NCBI RefSeq assembly: GCF_026230105.1
Contig: NC_079485.1
Location: 29,059,572-29,123,571, forward strand
DNA: 64,000 nt
Direction of reading: 5' to 3'
Source: Diorhabda sublineata
Lineage: Eukaryota > Arthropoda > Insecta > Coleoptera > Chrysomelidae
Part shown: piece after piece, positions 1 through 11,300 of the stretch
Position numbering within the stretch: the stretch's first letter is position 1
How the letters are laid out: each line of letters starts with the position of its first letter
Made by a program: the position numbers and the translations under genes
Notes under the pieces: model-generated
The model's database searches: none
What the model was told of the DNA's origin: nothing
The model's input: the letters and a program-made list of their open reading frames with translations, nothing else

Positions 1-1555
1 ATACAGAAGAAAACCACAATGATTAACAAAATTATAGGTAATAGTAATAGGTATTAGTTTATAGGTCATATAAAATCAACCAACTATGCAGCATGCCCGG
101 AATTGAATATTATTATTAGAATAGAAGTTTACAGAGTAGAAGGCATTTTCCAGTAATATTCCCTCAAATTATTGCGGAATGCGGGAAAAGATGATATCGA
201 TTTGATTTCAATTGGCAAGTGATTGTGCATTTTTTTGCATTGAAAAATATTGAGCCCTCAACTAATTCTGAACGTGGAATAGATAGGTAAAGATCGTGCT
301 TTGAGTCGCATCACACGTACCCCAGAAGTGAAGGGCATATCGGAGATGCGACTCAATAAGGGTTTAGGGGTTAAACAGATACTTTCTTTTTTCCTTGCAC
401 ATTTTAGTCCATTCCTCATTCTACAAGTGTGCTAAATTTTTTGAAATGTACTTCTTCATTAAGACTTTGCTTAGCAATTTTATCTGATCCCTAATTTCTT
501 TGAATACTCTTGTGGCTACACTTCTATAATAGATATTGTGGCATAGATCCTGAGAATAGAATTTGATTATTTCGAATACTTCATCTAAGGAAACTGAGAA
601 TCGAAAAATATGACTCACTCAATTACTCTCATGGATTTATTCTTAAAATTTTATTTCAAAGTAAGCAGAACTTCTTAAAGCGGTAGTAGAATCTTTATTA
701 TCCAAATCTATCCAAAACATTTACATCTATTTTGAAGCTCCTATATTTTCTTTTGACTCCTATATTTTATATAAAATATTTCCAGTAAAAGGATTGTCTT
801 GGTGAAATATTTCAGGATTTAAAATTCCATTCACGATATCATGTATTTCCTATATGCTGAGATAAATTTAAGCTATAAAATTTAGGGATACGAACGATGT
901 CTGACTCATTTTAACTGTTAAATCTTATACTTCATCAATCTTTGTATCGCAAGACATATTTCAGTGCTGCAAAAATGAGTTTGAACAAGAATAGAAACTA
1001 GTAGAAATAAAACATTGCGTGTATGAAGCTATGTTATTTCAATTAAGAGGTTATGACGATATGGTGTAAAGACATAAACGTGAAAAAAGACATATATTTT
1101 TTTAATGTGACTTATTAATCTCAACCCTGGCAATTTGTAAACAGCAGGGTTCTAAAGACAGGGGAAAATGAAAGTGACACTGACACATAAAATGATATAG
1201 CGGGTTATGTAGACCCGACTATTAAATTAAATTAAAATGTAGACGAGATGTTGGAGAATCACTTATTAAATTACAACATGCAACTATACTACCATTAAGG
1301 GCCGGGAACTTAGACCCCAAATATGTATATACGTTGTCTACGACTCCATATTGTATTTCCCTTTGATTTAAATGAATAAATTGAACGAAATATTAAATAC
1401 GAGGTTTATTTAAAATCACTCAATTCCATTTAAACGTAACTAAAATGCATAGATATATATTTGGTCAACAGAATTAAATATTAGCCAATTCATTGATTTA
1501 TTGCTTCTTTATATTTATTAATGAACTAACTTTTTCACGAATTTATAGAAATAAA
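1..1555. other. No recognisable feature
   Basis: AT-rich sequence without a convincing coding region. The only sizeable open frame (421-618, minus, 65 codons) has no recognisable motif and is of a length expected by chance. Confidence 0.5.
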
Positions 1556-2136
1556 AGAAAAACAACTCCAGCAAGCTCTTTGCGACGTTTGCTAAAACTA
1601 TTCTTTGGGCTTAGATGCAAAAAATTGTTCCACTGCATTTTAAACATCTCCTAAATGCTAGATGTGGTAGAAGCTCTTATTCTGGTTAACTAAACCTAGA
1701 TATTTCTCCACTAAAACCTAGTCATTGATAGCTCAACCATCTGGAGTGATTTTGATGTACACCAAACCTTCATAATTCCACCAGACACACAAGATTTACC
1801 GCTCTTTGCAACGGGTTCTGGTAATTGTCCTTTGTCTAATCCCTGATTTCATATGTTCAGGTCATTTAGATAAATCCATTTTTCATGAGAGTAATAATGC
1901 GTCTGATAGAGCGATCATCTTTTGACAGAGCAAGGAGCTGTTTACAAACCTCTACTCGACGTTTCAATTGGAACTCAATGGTACTATTCAAGTTTTATAA
2001 ATCTTACCTGATTATTTTAAATGGTGATGTGTGGTATCGTTAGAAAATCCAAAGAAGACCTGAGTGCGAACGATCTTCAAACATCAAATCTTCACTATTG
2101 AAACAATCAAATCGACGCTGTGCCGTTCGCTCATTA

Positions 2137-2141
2137 ACCTT
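2137..2141. repeat. Left target-site duplication (ACCTT)
   Basis: ACCTT lies directly outside the left terminal repeat and recurs at 3697-3701 outside the right one. Removing the segment between them, plus one copy, restores continuity with the related mariner at 57.4 kb. An alternative reading uses TTAA at 2134-2137 and 3700-3703, but the inverted repeats then differ in length by one base. Confidence 0.65.
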
Positions 2142-2268
2142 GAATTTATAAACTCTTAAGTTCGCGCCTGCCCTGACGATCATTTACGTTACGTTCGAGT
2201 TAGAGTTTTATTTATAAAGTTTTTGTCTTGACTACAGCTGTTTTCTAGTGGTTAAATTGGTTTAACCG

Positions 2269-2349
2269 GGTTCAAATAATTTTGAAACCAAGCATTCTTG
2301 CGTCGAAGTGATGACGTCACATTGGAATTGGTTCAAAATATTTTGAAAC
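2269..2349. promoter_or_regulatory. Two near-palindromes flanking a TGACGTCA motif
   Basis: GGTTCAAATAATTTTGAAACC at 2269-2289 is nearly repeated as GGTTCAAAATATTTTGAAAC at 2330-2349. The perfect CRE-type palindrome TGACGTCA lies between them at 2312-2319. The group sits inside the left end of the inserted element, beyond the 3' end of its gene. It could be a transposase or transcription-factor binding array; nothing in the sequence decides which. Confidence 0.35.
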
Positions 2350-2425
2350 AAAACTGATCCTCGTTTGAAAATAGAGACATGCGCATTATGTCAAAAAATG
2401 TTCAGGTTATGTAGATTTGTTATTA

Positions 2426-2431
2426 TTTATT
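2426..2431 (-). terminator. Polyadenylation signal AATAAA
   Basis: AATAAA on the minus strand, 28 bases past the stop codon of the three-exon gene. Spacing is normal for an insect mRNA 3' end, though the motif is common in AT-rich DNA. Confidence 0.4.
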
Positions 2432-2458
2432 TCAATTCCTTGACTTCAAGGATAAAAA

Positions 2459-3151
2459 TTATTTTATTTTTAAATTAATATGGAGCAAATTTATTGAAGG
2501 AAATGATAATCTGACTCTCAATTTGGATAGTTCATCTGAATTCTCCTCTTTTGGAGCTGCGCTCTTAGCTTTCGAACCACTTGGTACTCTTTTTGGGGTG
2601 GCACACTCAGAATCCAATGCATATGGGGGACAAATCTTGTGTTTTTTTCCTAATACTTCATTCGATTCAGTATAATCAGGCGGCTTATCAACAGCACCTT
2701 CACCTGTGCGGCGTCTTCTACTTCTACTTCTTTCTTAACTGCAACAAAATAATAGAAGCAAGGTGGTCATTTTTTGTTGGTCATTTTGGTGACTTCCAGA
2801 GTTTTGAAACTTCAGGTGCAAAAGTTTTATACTGACAATCAACAGCAAAGGCAGAACTAATAGAAAGGATAACATTTGGGAATTTTGGGATGCCAGAATT
2901 ATTGGTCTCAGCCTTGGTCTCAGCGTGGTCAGCAATAAGCCCAAAGTCTTTCAAATACTCACTCCCCTGTAAAGGTAACATGAAATGTATAATACCCAGT
3001 GGTAGTATTAGGTACTAAGGAGTAGGTACAGATCTACCTACCAACCAACCTTTGTCATCAAAAACTTTACACTGAATTTCACTCTTATCATTTTGGAGGA
3101 TATCACCACTTCCATCAACTACTATATTGCTGAAAACGATATTTTCCATAT
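2459..3151 (-). CDS. Three-exon gene of unknown function inside the inserted element
   Basis: Not recognised as any known family. Exon 1 starts at the ATG at 3151 (an in-frame ATG at 3203 would add 18 residues) and begins MENIVFSNIVVDGSGD. It ends at 3042 before GTAGGT. A 75-bp intron (2967-3041) ends in TTTACAG, and exon 2 resumes in phase with GSEYLKDFGLIADHAETK, running to about 2785-2836. Exon 3 (about 2733-2459) is open for some 90 codons, basic at first (RSRRRR), containing KKHKICPPYALDSECATPK, and stops at 2459-2461. AATAAA follows 28 bases later. The exon 2/3 boundaries are ambiguous because no donor has a strong consensus. The small protein (about 160-180 residues) has no signal peptide or membrane segment. 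A captured host gene or a transposon-encoded accessory protein are both possible. Confidence 0.45.
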
Positions 3152-3696
3152 TTTTTTTGTGGACAACCTCAAGGAAGCAAAAGGGGGCAAAAGCAAAATT
3201 CAAAAAGCTTTGATTTGAAATTGAGGTTATGTCTATGTCGATGACGTTTTGACGTTGACGAATCGGTTTAAAAAATTATATTCCCAATTTTTTCAAGACA
3301 TTTTTTAAAACAAAGTGACCGCGAGAAAATTTCTTATGCCTTTGGAATTTTATTGACTGATTGAAAATGTCATTCCTCAAAACTACAAGATATTTTTCGT
3401 ATTTAGACATTTCATTTACATGATAGAAAAAAAGTTTCGGTTCTATTTCATTTATTTCATGATTCAGCATTTTTTTGATTTGTTAAAAATTCGTCTATCC
3501 TAGTTATGGTTTAATTTGTTTATTGTTGCTGTGTATGCGTGGTCAGATGACCTGGACACCAGTTTTTATTGGCTAAGCGCTGGAATGTGAGCGTCGAACA
3601 TAATTGGCGATATCCCAGCGCGAACTCGGTGTGAACTTCAACGCGAGCGTCGGCGTATGTGTTTATAAATCATACTTCGTAACAGTTTATAGATTC

Positions 3697-3701
3697 ACCT
3701 T
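3697..3701. repeat. Right target-site duplication (ACCTT)
   Basis: Partner of 2137-2141, directly outside the right inverted repeat of the 1,555-bp element. Confidence 0.65.
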
Positions 3702-3960
3702 AACTATATCTCTTCTTTCAATTTTGTATATTTTATATATTTTCCTAGCTGTATTAAACTTTTGTATCTAATACACGAATTTCATATTTATCGCACTCCA
3801 TACTATAAACTGTGCTGCCAATGAACAAAACGAGAATGATTAGAAAGAAGATGCAATTTTATTATTCATAGAATCAGAGGCTAATTTTAACAAGTTGAAA
3901 TTGAGGCGTAGGAATTTTCCCAAAAAAAAACCGACATTACTTATGAAACACCTCTGTACA

Positions 3961-6780
3961 AATATCTATATCTGTATATATAAATTTTTTGCATACCAAA
4001 ATGTCTACCAAAGGCATATGTTTTTGGAAAAGCTAATGAAGCTCATATTTTCATAGTCCATGGTAAAACAGCAAGACTTGCCCATGTGCTTGATCCTCGG
4101 AAGTGTGAATTCTGAGTACTCAGAGATGACGTGGATTGTAGTTCTTCACCTATAGCATAGAAGTGGCGTTTTAGAACTGGGTCAGATCCAAACACCAACA
4201 GAATACGGAAACTATAAAAAAGAATTAGAAGTGAATAAAGGACAAATGTCAAAACTGTCGAAGAAGATTTGGAAATGACTGCAAACGTAGGAGTACACAC
4301 ATCGATGGGGAGACGAAGCAAAGAAAAATTATACATATCTGCTGGGATCAAAGAGAATTAAGCAAAAAATTGAAGCGAGAAAAGAAAAAAAGGTGAAACA
4401 TCGTCATTTCTACTGCTAATTTATCAGAAATTTGATGAAATTGCGATGCACCGCATTAATACGAGAATTTAATTCAAACGCATGGAATATACAGTTTGAG
4501 GAAATCATTTTCTAAATATTCAGACCTACTCCACTGTTTTTTTTTCAGATGTTGACATGTATATATGTTTTTGATAACTAGGAATACTTAACTAAATCAC
4601 GTATAGAGAAAATCCTGTTGAAACGAACCGCAACAAAACAATTAAAGAGCATTTAATCGCCGCTTAAAAAATCGCGTGATATTTTTTTGACTAGTCCCCT
4701 AGGACCCAAATAGTCATTAACAACGGAAGCCATTCTTCATAGCCGAATAATTGTTGGTTTTATTTACGTTAAAAACTGCATAATGCGAATGAAATGAATG
4801 CAATTTTATCTAGATTTAGATCTCCTTTTGCAGAATGACACGCAATGGTCTAGTAAAATTTATTTGTCACTATAAATAAGCCGTTTTGACTTTTAAATAT
4901 ACAAAATTAGTTGAAACCACGTAATGTTAATTTTCCTACTAATCACATCATTTTAACTAATTCTCTTAAAGTGTTGGATTTATTTAATTTAGCGAGATCT
5001 CCGTGATTTGCAACCGTGTAAAAATTTCGTGTATCTCAGCTTCTGCGGCATGATGTTATCTAATCTCTTGCTAGTTTCGGAATAATTTATTCCCAAAGAA
5101 GCTAGTAAATCCAGCTAAATATCAAAGATCGGTAGAAGCAAAGGATAAGTTGAACTGAAAGTGGAATGGACGAGTGATAAATCAGGAACAGGTAGCCCTC
5201 CCGAAGGATCTGATCTCGAAATAAGAACGGCCGCAGTCCTTTCCCTTCAGGACCCTAAGATGGATTGACTCACTAGCCTGTCATTGCTTCTTCCAATCTA
5301 ATCTTCAACGATCCTAACCGCCTTCATGCAGCGGCGTTTCATAGAAAAATATAATTTTATCTAAACTTTCGAAAACTCTCTCATCTGATATGCAAACATT
5401 TAAAAGTGTCAAACGCAACGAAGATAAATTACTTATTGGTACAATTTGTATATTTTAGGGGTTTTTTAGTCATACAGGATACTTTTTTCATGCAAAGGTC
5501 TTGGGAAAAAGGTAGTTTTCACGACGAAAATGTTTTTACGAATTAAAATAGAGGTAAAGTCCGGAAAGACAGCGTATGCTAGGTTGGGCTATAATATGTT
5601 ATAGTATAAATGTATATTATCATTTTAATAAATAATAATCGTCAGGAGTTGTTTACGTGCATAAATACGTTAAATAAATAACGAATTTTTCAATTCTAAT
5701 TTATTAGATATCATCGATCTATAAGTCCACGATTTAACGGATCACAAACGTCAGCTGTTAAATTTGGAGCTCAGTTTCTCCAAAAGCTGATATGTTCGAA
5801 ATTTTTAAACTAATTATAAGTTTTTGACCGTTAAGACAAATTCCTGACTTGACCAAATTATAGTAACTCTACTCTGGGAAAATCATCATATATCATCATA
5901 ATTGACTGGTATGCGAAGTTTCAATTTAGCAGTTCAAACACCGATGAGGATCAGAGTTCAAGACATCAGAAATCACGAAAATATTCAAGACAATTGTAAT
6001 GGTGAACGAACAAATAAAATTGTGAGAAGTAGGCATTGCATGAAAGTCTTTACATCATTCTGCATAAGTATTTCAGCATAAAAATACCAAAAACGTAGCT
6101 CGTTTCCTTGCAATAAAATGAAAACTGTTTGTCAACTCGGAACGATTTTTGAACTGATAATTTATTTCCTAATCATCATATTCTCCAGATCTCGTCTCTA
6201 CTACGAGGAAAGAAATATCAATTAAATCATGAACTCATCGCTTATTTTGTAAACTATATTGATGAATACAATGACAATTAATTGACCTATGACGATAATT
6301 TATTTTGTTGATTCTTCTACAGAGTCATCTACAGAACTATATTATAAAAATTCACCCAAATTCAAAATTCCTTTTTATTTATCTTCGTTTTATTTTTAAA
6401 TTCGTGGTCTACGCCTCTGTTTTCTATTGTTGTTTCTTGTGTCGCTTGCCACCCTCTGTTTTTAATCAAATCTTTATCTAATTAAGGCTGTACCCATTTT
6501 CACTTTACGATACACTACGCGCATCATTTTCGAAAATTATATTTTCGAGACTCTGTTTAACTTATTTAAAAAGATTAGTCAGTTGAATTTTAATATACAT
6601 AATTAATTTATTGCATTGATATTTTTTTATTAAGATATCTATAAATGTTACTTTATACAAGTCAGTTAAAGATGGTAATAAGTAGTTATGTTGCCATTGG
6701 ATGTGTTCTGTATTTTTCATAATAGTGAGTAAGTTGGAATTTCTAAAACCGTTGGTGATATTTATACCGAACACACTGTT
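3961..6780. other. No assignable feature; two compositionally distinct patches
   Basis: Mostly featureless AT-rich DNA. An open frame at 4043-4351 (minus, 102 codons, hydrophobic centre) has no known motif. The plus strand there reads a basic, stop-broken peptide (MGRRSKEKLYISAG), so either strand may be fossil coding sequence. A less AT-rich patch at 5150-5340 stands out but shows no motif I recognise. Confidence 0.45.
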
Positions 6781-6950
6781 TACACTACCATTATAACAAC
6801 ACTCACGATTTCACTATATAACGCGCGTTTCGATAACCAAGTTATCGTCTTCAGAGACTGAAGGTAAACTGAGTCGGTCTCTGAAGACGATAAGTTGGTT
6901 ATCGAAACGCGCGTCAGACAGTGTAATTGTGAATGTTATTGTAGTGATAG
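6781..6950. repeat. Inverted repeat with about 80-bp arms around a GCGCGTTTCGATAACC core
   Basis: The left arm (6781-6860) and right arm (6876-6950) are inverted copies separated by about 15 bases. The core ACGCGCGTTTCGATAACC plus TTATCGTCTTCAGAGAC is almost identical in both arms; homology fades outward. Each arm also contains a smaller hairpin (CGATAAC with GTTATCG). The unusual CpG content argues for function at the element end. It may be the tail-to-tail junction of two copies of one repeat, or the whole of a small foldback element. Confidence 0.7.
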
Positions 6951-6960
6951 GTTGGGTATT

Positions 6961-7199
6961 TACAGAATGTCGAAATTACCTATATGGATTGACCAACGCT
7001 TAGCCAGGACTAAAAACCTATCGAGAATTTATGAGATGAATTTAAAGGCTAAAAATCCTGCACCAGCCACGAAATCGGACCTCAAAACGACACTGACTGA
7101 AGGATGGGATAGCATCGATCAATATCTAGTAAAGAAATTTCTTTTTCTTCGATTCTTTTCGATCGTGCGACCATGAGTCGATTTTTTTGCTCACGAGTG
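6961..7199 (+). pseudogene. Tc1-like transposase, C-terminal remnant with 3' terminal repeat
   Basis: The frame reads LKAKNPAPATKSDLKTTLTE then GWDSIDQYLVKKF, which fits the end of Tc1 transposases, where a linker after the NPIE motif is followed by a helix ending in W..I. The catalytic DDE core is absent. The element finishes at 7199 with the inverted form of CACTCGTGAGCAAAAAAATC, directly followed by TA. The same terminal repeat bounds the element at 49313-49928. The 5' portion is missing; the inverted repeat at 6.8 kb abuts it. Confidence 0.6.
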
Positions 7200-8479
7200 T
7201 AGTATGTAGTATCAATTCGTTTGTAGGATTTGAAGACGGTACCTTTAGTTATCAAAACTCCCAACAGTGAAAGTGTTTCTAATTCTAATTAGAGAAGAAA
7301 TATTACTCTAAGAATTATAAAAAATGTTTTTTCCTTCAATTTCACTATCACCTATTATTTCAATAATAATTAATGAACATGTGCTTTTATTCAATGAAGT
7401 TAACTTACAACTCTCCCCCTCATCTCCACTTACTGACCACAATTCACGTACTGCTGGCATAAATTGTTTCAGTGAATCATCTAAATCTACATTTTTTTTA
7501 CATCTGCCAACTGTATTTAGTTCTTCAAAGGAACGCCTTTCGTATTGTTAGTTCCAGTTATTGATCTGAATTATATGATATTTTCAAATGTGTTTTGGTT
7601 CTCGATTCGCGACATATTGAAAAATAAAACGATGAACGTTGGGTGTTACCGTCTGATCTAAGTTAACTCGATATGAGCATAAGCGAATTTGCGAACAAGC
7701 AACGACGGTTACAGGCGTATACTAAATAATTCAAAGAAAGAGACCATATCAGTGAATTCCCCTGAGCATGTGGCCCCATCCCAGCGTTCTTTAACCCACG
7801 ATTCGGTCACGTGTGCTATTTGGTATTGTCTACCACCGTTAAAACACAGAACTGTAAAAGATTAATAGCGTCATTTGAATTTTTCATAACGAGAGATGAC
7901 CCTTCGACATCTAAATATGACTCGTTATAATGCATCACCGATTTATTTATGACTTATCCTGATATCACACATATTTTATGGGAAATGTTCCGGACGCGAG
8001 GATCGGTCATTTTCTTTTGCCTTTTTTTTATCCTTATTTTCTAGCTCTTGCCTCCAATCACTCACTTAAATTATAGTCAATGGTATATTTATACAAGGTA
8101 TTCGTTAAATTAGGGACGTGGTAAATTATTATAGGAAAATATTTGAAATATCTCAATACAAATTTTCTTCTAACCTTGTAGGATAAAATAGTTTGAAAAA
8201 TATTTATAAATTATATATAAGAATTGTCTATCTCATAATCATAATCATTTTTATTTCTTAACATAATATTATCTTTTTTCGCCAATCTTATAATATTTTT
8301 AACCTTCCAAGCAATTTTTCTCCTCAAAACATACGATTACGTCCTTATACGAAAATTTGCATGTGAAACTTTAAGGTTATGAAACAGGAGAAAGTCGCTC
8401 GCTGGAGGACAAATCTGCCGATCATGCTAGGTGATCAACAAATTCGAAGTGCTATGAATTATAAATAATAACCATGACG
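7200..8479. other. No recognisable feature
   Basis: No assignable gene. The open frame at 7324-7551 is serine-rich and low-complexity with no motif. Confidence 0.45.
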
Positions 8480-9060
8480 AACACCCAAGTGTGAAAAAGT
8501 GCGTTATCCTGATGGAAAAGTACTCAGTTCCTTGTTTTTTCAGGAACAGAGTTTCTTGACTATCCCAAAAATCGTCTTTGTCTATGTCGGAACAGGTTCA
8601 TAATTTGCCAGCTACTGTCTTAACTGGTTTTTTGCATCCAGAGTGTTGTGGTGAATCCAGGATTTATCTGCGGTTATGAATCGACGCGAAAATACCAATA
8701 ATTTTACTTGAATCGTGTCAATTAGACCTTGGAAAATGCGCTTTTGGTCCAAATTGAGCAAAGTCGGTACCCAACGCAAGCATAGTTTACTCATGCATCA
8801 TCCTTCAGTCAGTATATGTCAATTGCATTCTTCTGATATGTTGATAACCTCTTCTATCTCCAATACCATTTGGTAAACATTTTGTGCTGATAGTCGGAGT
8901 TTTTCGTCGTCCCAAACGCTCGACATCAATAAATCCGATACATCTTATGAATCCGTTACGAGTTGAATTATGTACTCACACAACCTTTTCGTTTACCTGA
9001 AATATCCCTGTCCCGAGTGGCATCCTTATTTGAACGGATTAAACATCGTCACGAGTTGTA
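8480..9060 (-). pseudogene. Mariner transposase remnant
   Basis: Minus-strand reading. A degraded helix-turn-helix linker (about 8800-8950) leads into KLCLRWVPTLLNLDQKR, equivalent to the mariner motif K.s.rWVP.lL..dqK. Then comes RRFITADKSWIHHNTLDAKN, equivalent to the first catalytic block (F.T.DE.W..H). The glutamate after the catalytic aspartate has become lysine. The frame dies near 8600 and nothing after about 8480 can be followed, so the second and third aspartates are missing. No terminal repeats seen. Confidence 0.7.
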
Positions 9061-10014
9061 GCGCACCCATAAAACACCAAAATTTAGATTAACTCGGGTA
9101 CATTTATGAAAAGTACACAAAATCTAGATGATCCTGTATTAATATTTAAAATAATTGTACTAAATTTTGTAATTATCATCGCAGTTTGACTTCCCTGTAT
9201 CCTATGGAAAGTTTTTCCAAGAAAAATAAAATAATTTAATAAACTTTCAAATGAGTCATATCTCAGTAGTATACTATCAAAGAGGAAATAAATTTTCGTT
9301 TCTGAATCTCGGAGTTAGGACGTTATCTTGACCGATGACTTTACTCACATGGGCGACATCAATTTTAGCGAACTCTCGACATTTTCATTATATTACGTTA
9401 TTACGTTATGGATGCATTCGTCTTATGATCAAGGACTTCCATGTGAGGGTCAAACACGTCTCTAAGTTGTTATTTATCTTCATAAGTTTTGTCATGTCTT
9501 AGAGACATTTTCTGATAATAATTCAAGTATGTTTTACTTGAATATCATGAATGCTATATAATAATAAATAAAACTGTGCATTCCAAAAATGTATTTCATC
9601 GGAATAGATTCCTAGAAATTCATCTTCAAGCACAATGATGAAAAAACAATAACTAAAACCTGATTTTTTTGGGTGAAATGAGATCTAATTCTTCGATGTA
9701 GTCTCAACGAAATGCATTACAAGCTTTTTTATTTGATATCTCAATACAAAAAATATTTTAAAAAAAGCTTTTTTGACTGAATATTTTGCAAATTAGCTTT
9801 TTTTAGACTTTCAGTTAAGTAACTTACTGGGAATAAAATGTGGAGATTTGAACGGGAGTAAAATAAATTTACATAAATCCGAAAACAGGAACATGAGCTA
9901 TTCTAATGAGAAGAAATTGATATAATGATTAATAACGCCTCTACGGTGGCATGATGAATCTCGAATTGAGAAAAATTACATACCCAAAATAGAATTGAAA
10001 CAAAATAAACAACT
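9061..10014. other. No recognisable feature
   Basis: AT-rich sequence without convincing frames or repeats. Confidence 0.45.
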
Positions 10015-10330
10015 TCGACCCTACAGCCAGAGAAAGACAATTAAATCATGATATCAAATATATTAAAAAGAAAGTTAAAAATCTTAGAAATAAGAAAACT
10101 TTTTAAAAAGGAGACCTGGTAATAATAAAAGTATTACGAGTACCAAATCACAGAAATGGATTATGTTTAAAGTTACAATTACCTTCATATGAAATCCATA
10201 TATTTGCGGATATAGGATACTCAGATAGATTTAGGTACTTATTGAATAATTGTCAAAAAACTAAATTTGATAAATATATTAAACAAATAAATCGACATAT
10301 TAATCGATACTTAAGTTTAAGTGTAGATTT
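10015..10330 (+). pseudogene. Possible LTR-retrotransposon integrase C-terminal fragment
   Basis: The plus strand reads F-KGDLVIIKVLRVPNHRNG followed by LCLKLQLPSYEIHIFADIGY, with one stop just before the GDLV. This resembles the basic C-terminal domain of gypsy-type integrases (F..GDLV.v......k...kl...yeGPy.i). No RNase H or catalytic integrase domain and no long terminal repeats are visible. The match is short, so the call is tentative. Confidence 0.35.
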
Positions 10331-10499
10331 GAGTGACAAAAATCCATAAGAAAATTATTTGACCGGAGTGATATTAAGTGAAATAAACGCAATTATGAAT
10401 AAATTGATGGTTAAAATAGGAGAGAGTTGTTGATGTAAAAAAAAAGAGTACGGAAGTTGAAAGAAGTTAGTGTGAAATTAAAATCAGAAAAAGAAAACT

Positions 10500-11300
10500 A
10501 ATGTTATGAAAGGTGAATCTGTTTAAACATCATCATCCTGGATAGCTTCGTCTTTCATATTTTGTTCAATTCCTTCCTTTCAGGTCCTTGAAGGTCTTCC
10601 TCGTCTCCTTCTATTCTGCGGTTGATGCATCAATGCTTTCTTCGGCTCCATCCTCATCATATGTTCATACCAGAGCAGCTGCTTAATTTGTTTTATCTCT
10701 GAAGTCGTGTATACTCGACTTGTTCTTCGTCGTATATGCTCTGTTCTGGATATCCTGTACGACCTTCATAAGTAGTCAATTTCCACAGTCTCTATATTTT
10801 GTTCCTGTCTACCTGTTAGTTGCCAGCACTCAGATCCATACGTTAAAATAGGTGCCACTATGACTTTGTCTATTGCCATTTTTGTGTAGCTTTTCTCCCT
10901 TGTTACACTCTATTCCTTATATCGTCTTTTGTTCTTCCATCTTCCGAAATTATGCTTCATAGTTATTTGAATTGTCTACATCGTCTAACCCTATTTATTT
11001 GCAGTTCGGGGTCTCCTCGTGTACTTCCTACCGGTAGATATTCTGATTTTGACATATTAATAATCAAACCCCATTTTGTATATTCGTCGTCCAATTTTCT
11101 CAGCATATAATCTGCATCGTCCTCGTCGCCAGCTATAATAGCTTGGTTGTCTGCGAAAAATAAGCTGTTAAGCACTTTCTTCTATCTCAATTCCCATTCT
11201 CGCAATTTTACTCCTCAAACTACTGAAAGCTTCCTGAAGGTATATTTTAAAGAATGTTGGTGATGAACTGCATCCTTGTCTCAAACCTTTAGAATGCGAA
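10500..11300 (-). pseudogene. LINE reverse transcriptase, C-terminal half
   Basis: In order on the minus strand: KGLRQGCSSSPTFFKIYLQE (RT palm, usually GLRQGCslSP.LFniY) at about 11230-11290; SLFFADNQAIIAGDEDDADY, the catalytic box, where the usual FADD is FADN; then WGLIINMSKSEYLPVGS; then ILTYGSECWQLTGRQEQNIE; and the tail RRRRGRPSRT near 10600. The missing second aspartate plus frameshifts make it inactive. The 5' end is cut at about 11300, where mariner sequence takes over. This layout is typical of endonuclease-reverse transcriptases abundant in insects. Confidence 0.8.

Larger units (their letters stand above)
2142..3696. mobile_element. 1,555-bp inserted element with terminal inverted repeats and a resident gene
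   Basis: The ends read GAATTTATAAACTCTTAAG (left) and, on the opposite strand, GAATCTATAAACTGTTACG (right): 16 of 19 match. A 5-bp duplication, ACCTT, flanks both ends. The insertion point is independently fixed because the second mariner copy at 57.4 kb is uninterrupted there. The interior shows no transposase. Instead it carries a compact minus-strand gene model with two introns and a polyadenylation signal. Five-base duplications are known for Transib-type elements, TTAA for piggyBac or Kolobok types; the ends do not clearly match either. It is best described as an unclassified, probably non-autonomous DNA element carrying a gene. Confidence 0.6.
1556..3900 (-). mobile_element. Mariner (DD34D) remnant, copy 1, split by a later insertion
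   Basis: The two parts 1556-2136 and 3702-3900 align base by base with the mariner at 56.5-57.5 kb, which lacks the 1.56-kb segment between them. Shared stretches include the helix-turn-helix part (around 2050-2130), the middle of the transposase (around 1750-1980) and the 3' coding end (around 1600-1660). Reading is on the minus strand. Many substitutions and frameshifts mean no useful frame survives. The mariner was evidently resident and decaying before the 2142-3696 element landed in its N-terminal region. Outer terminal repeats were not identified, so the limits are approximate. Confidence 0.75.

Noticed and set aside
421..618. 65-codon minus-strand open frame
   Set aside because: No motif, no splice context, and a length expected by chance.
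2260..2300. tRNA gene (GGTTCAAAT resembling a B box)
   Set aside because: The motif is part of a palindrome and no A box, cloverleaf or terminator fits.
4043..4351. 102-codon minus-strand frame as a membrane protein
   Set aside because: Hydrophobicity can be a mirror of A-rich plus-strand sequence; no start context, motif or neighbours support it.
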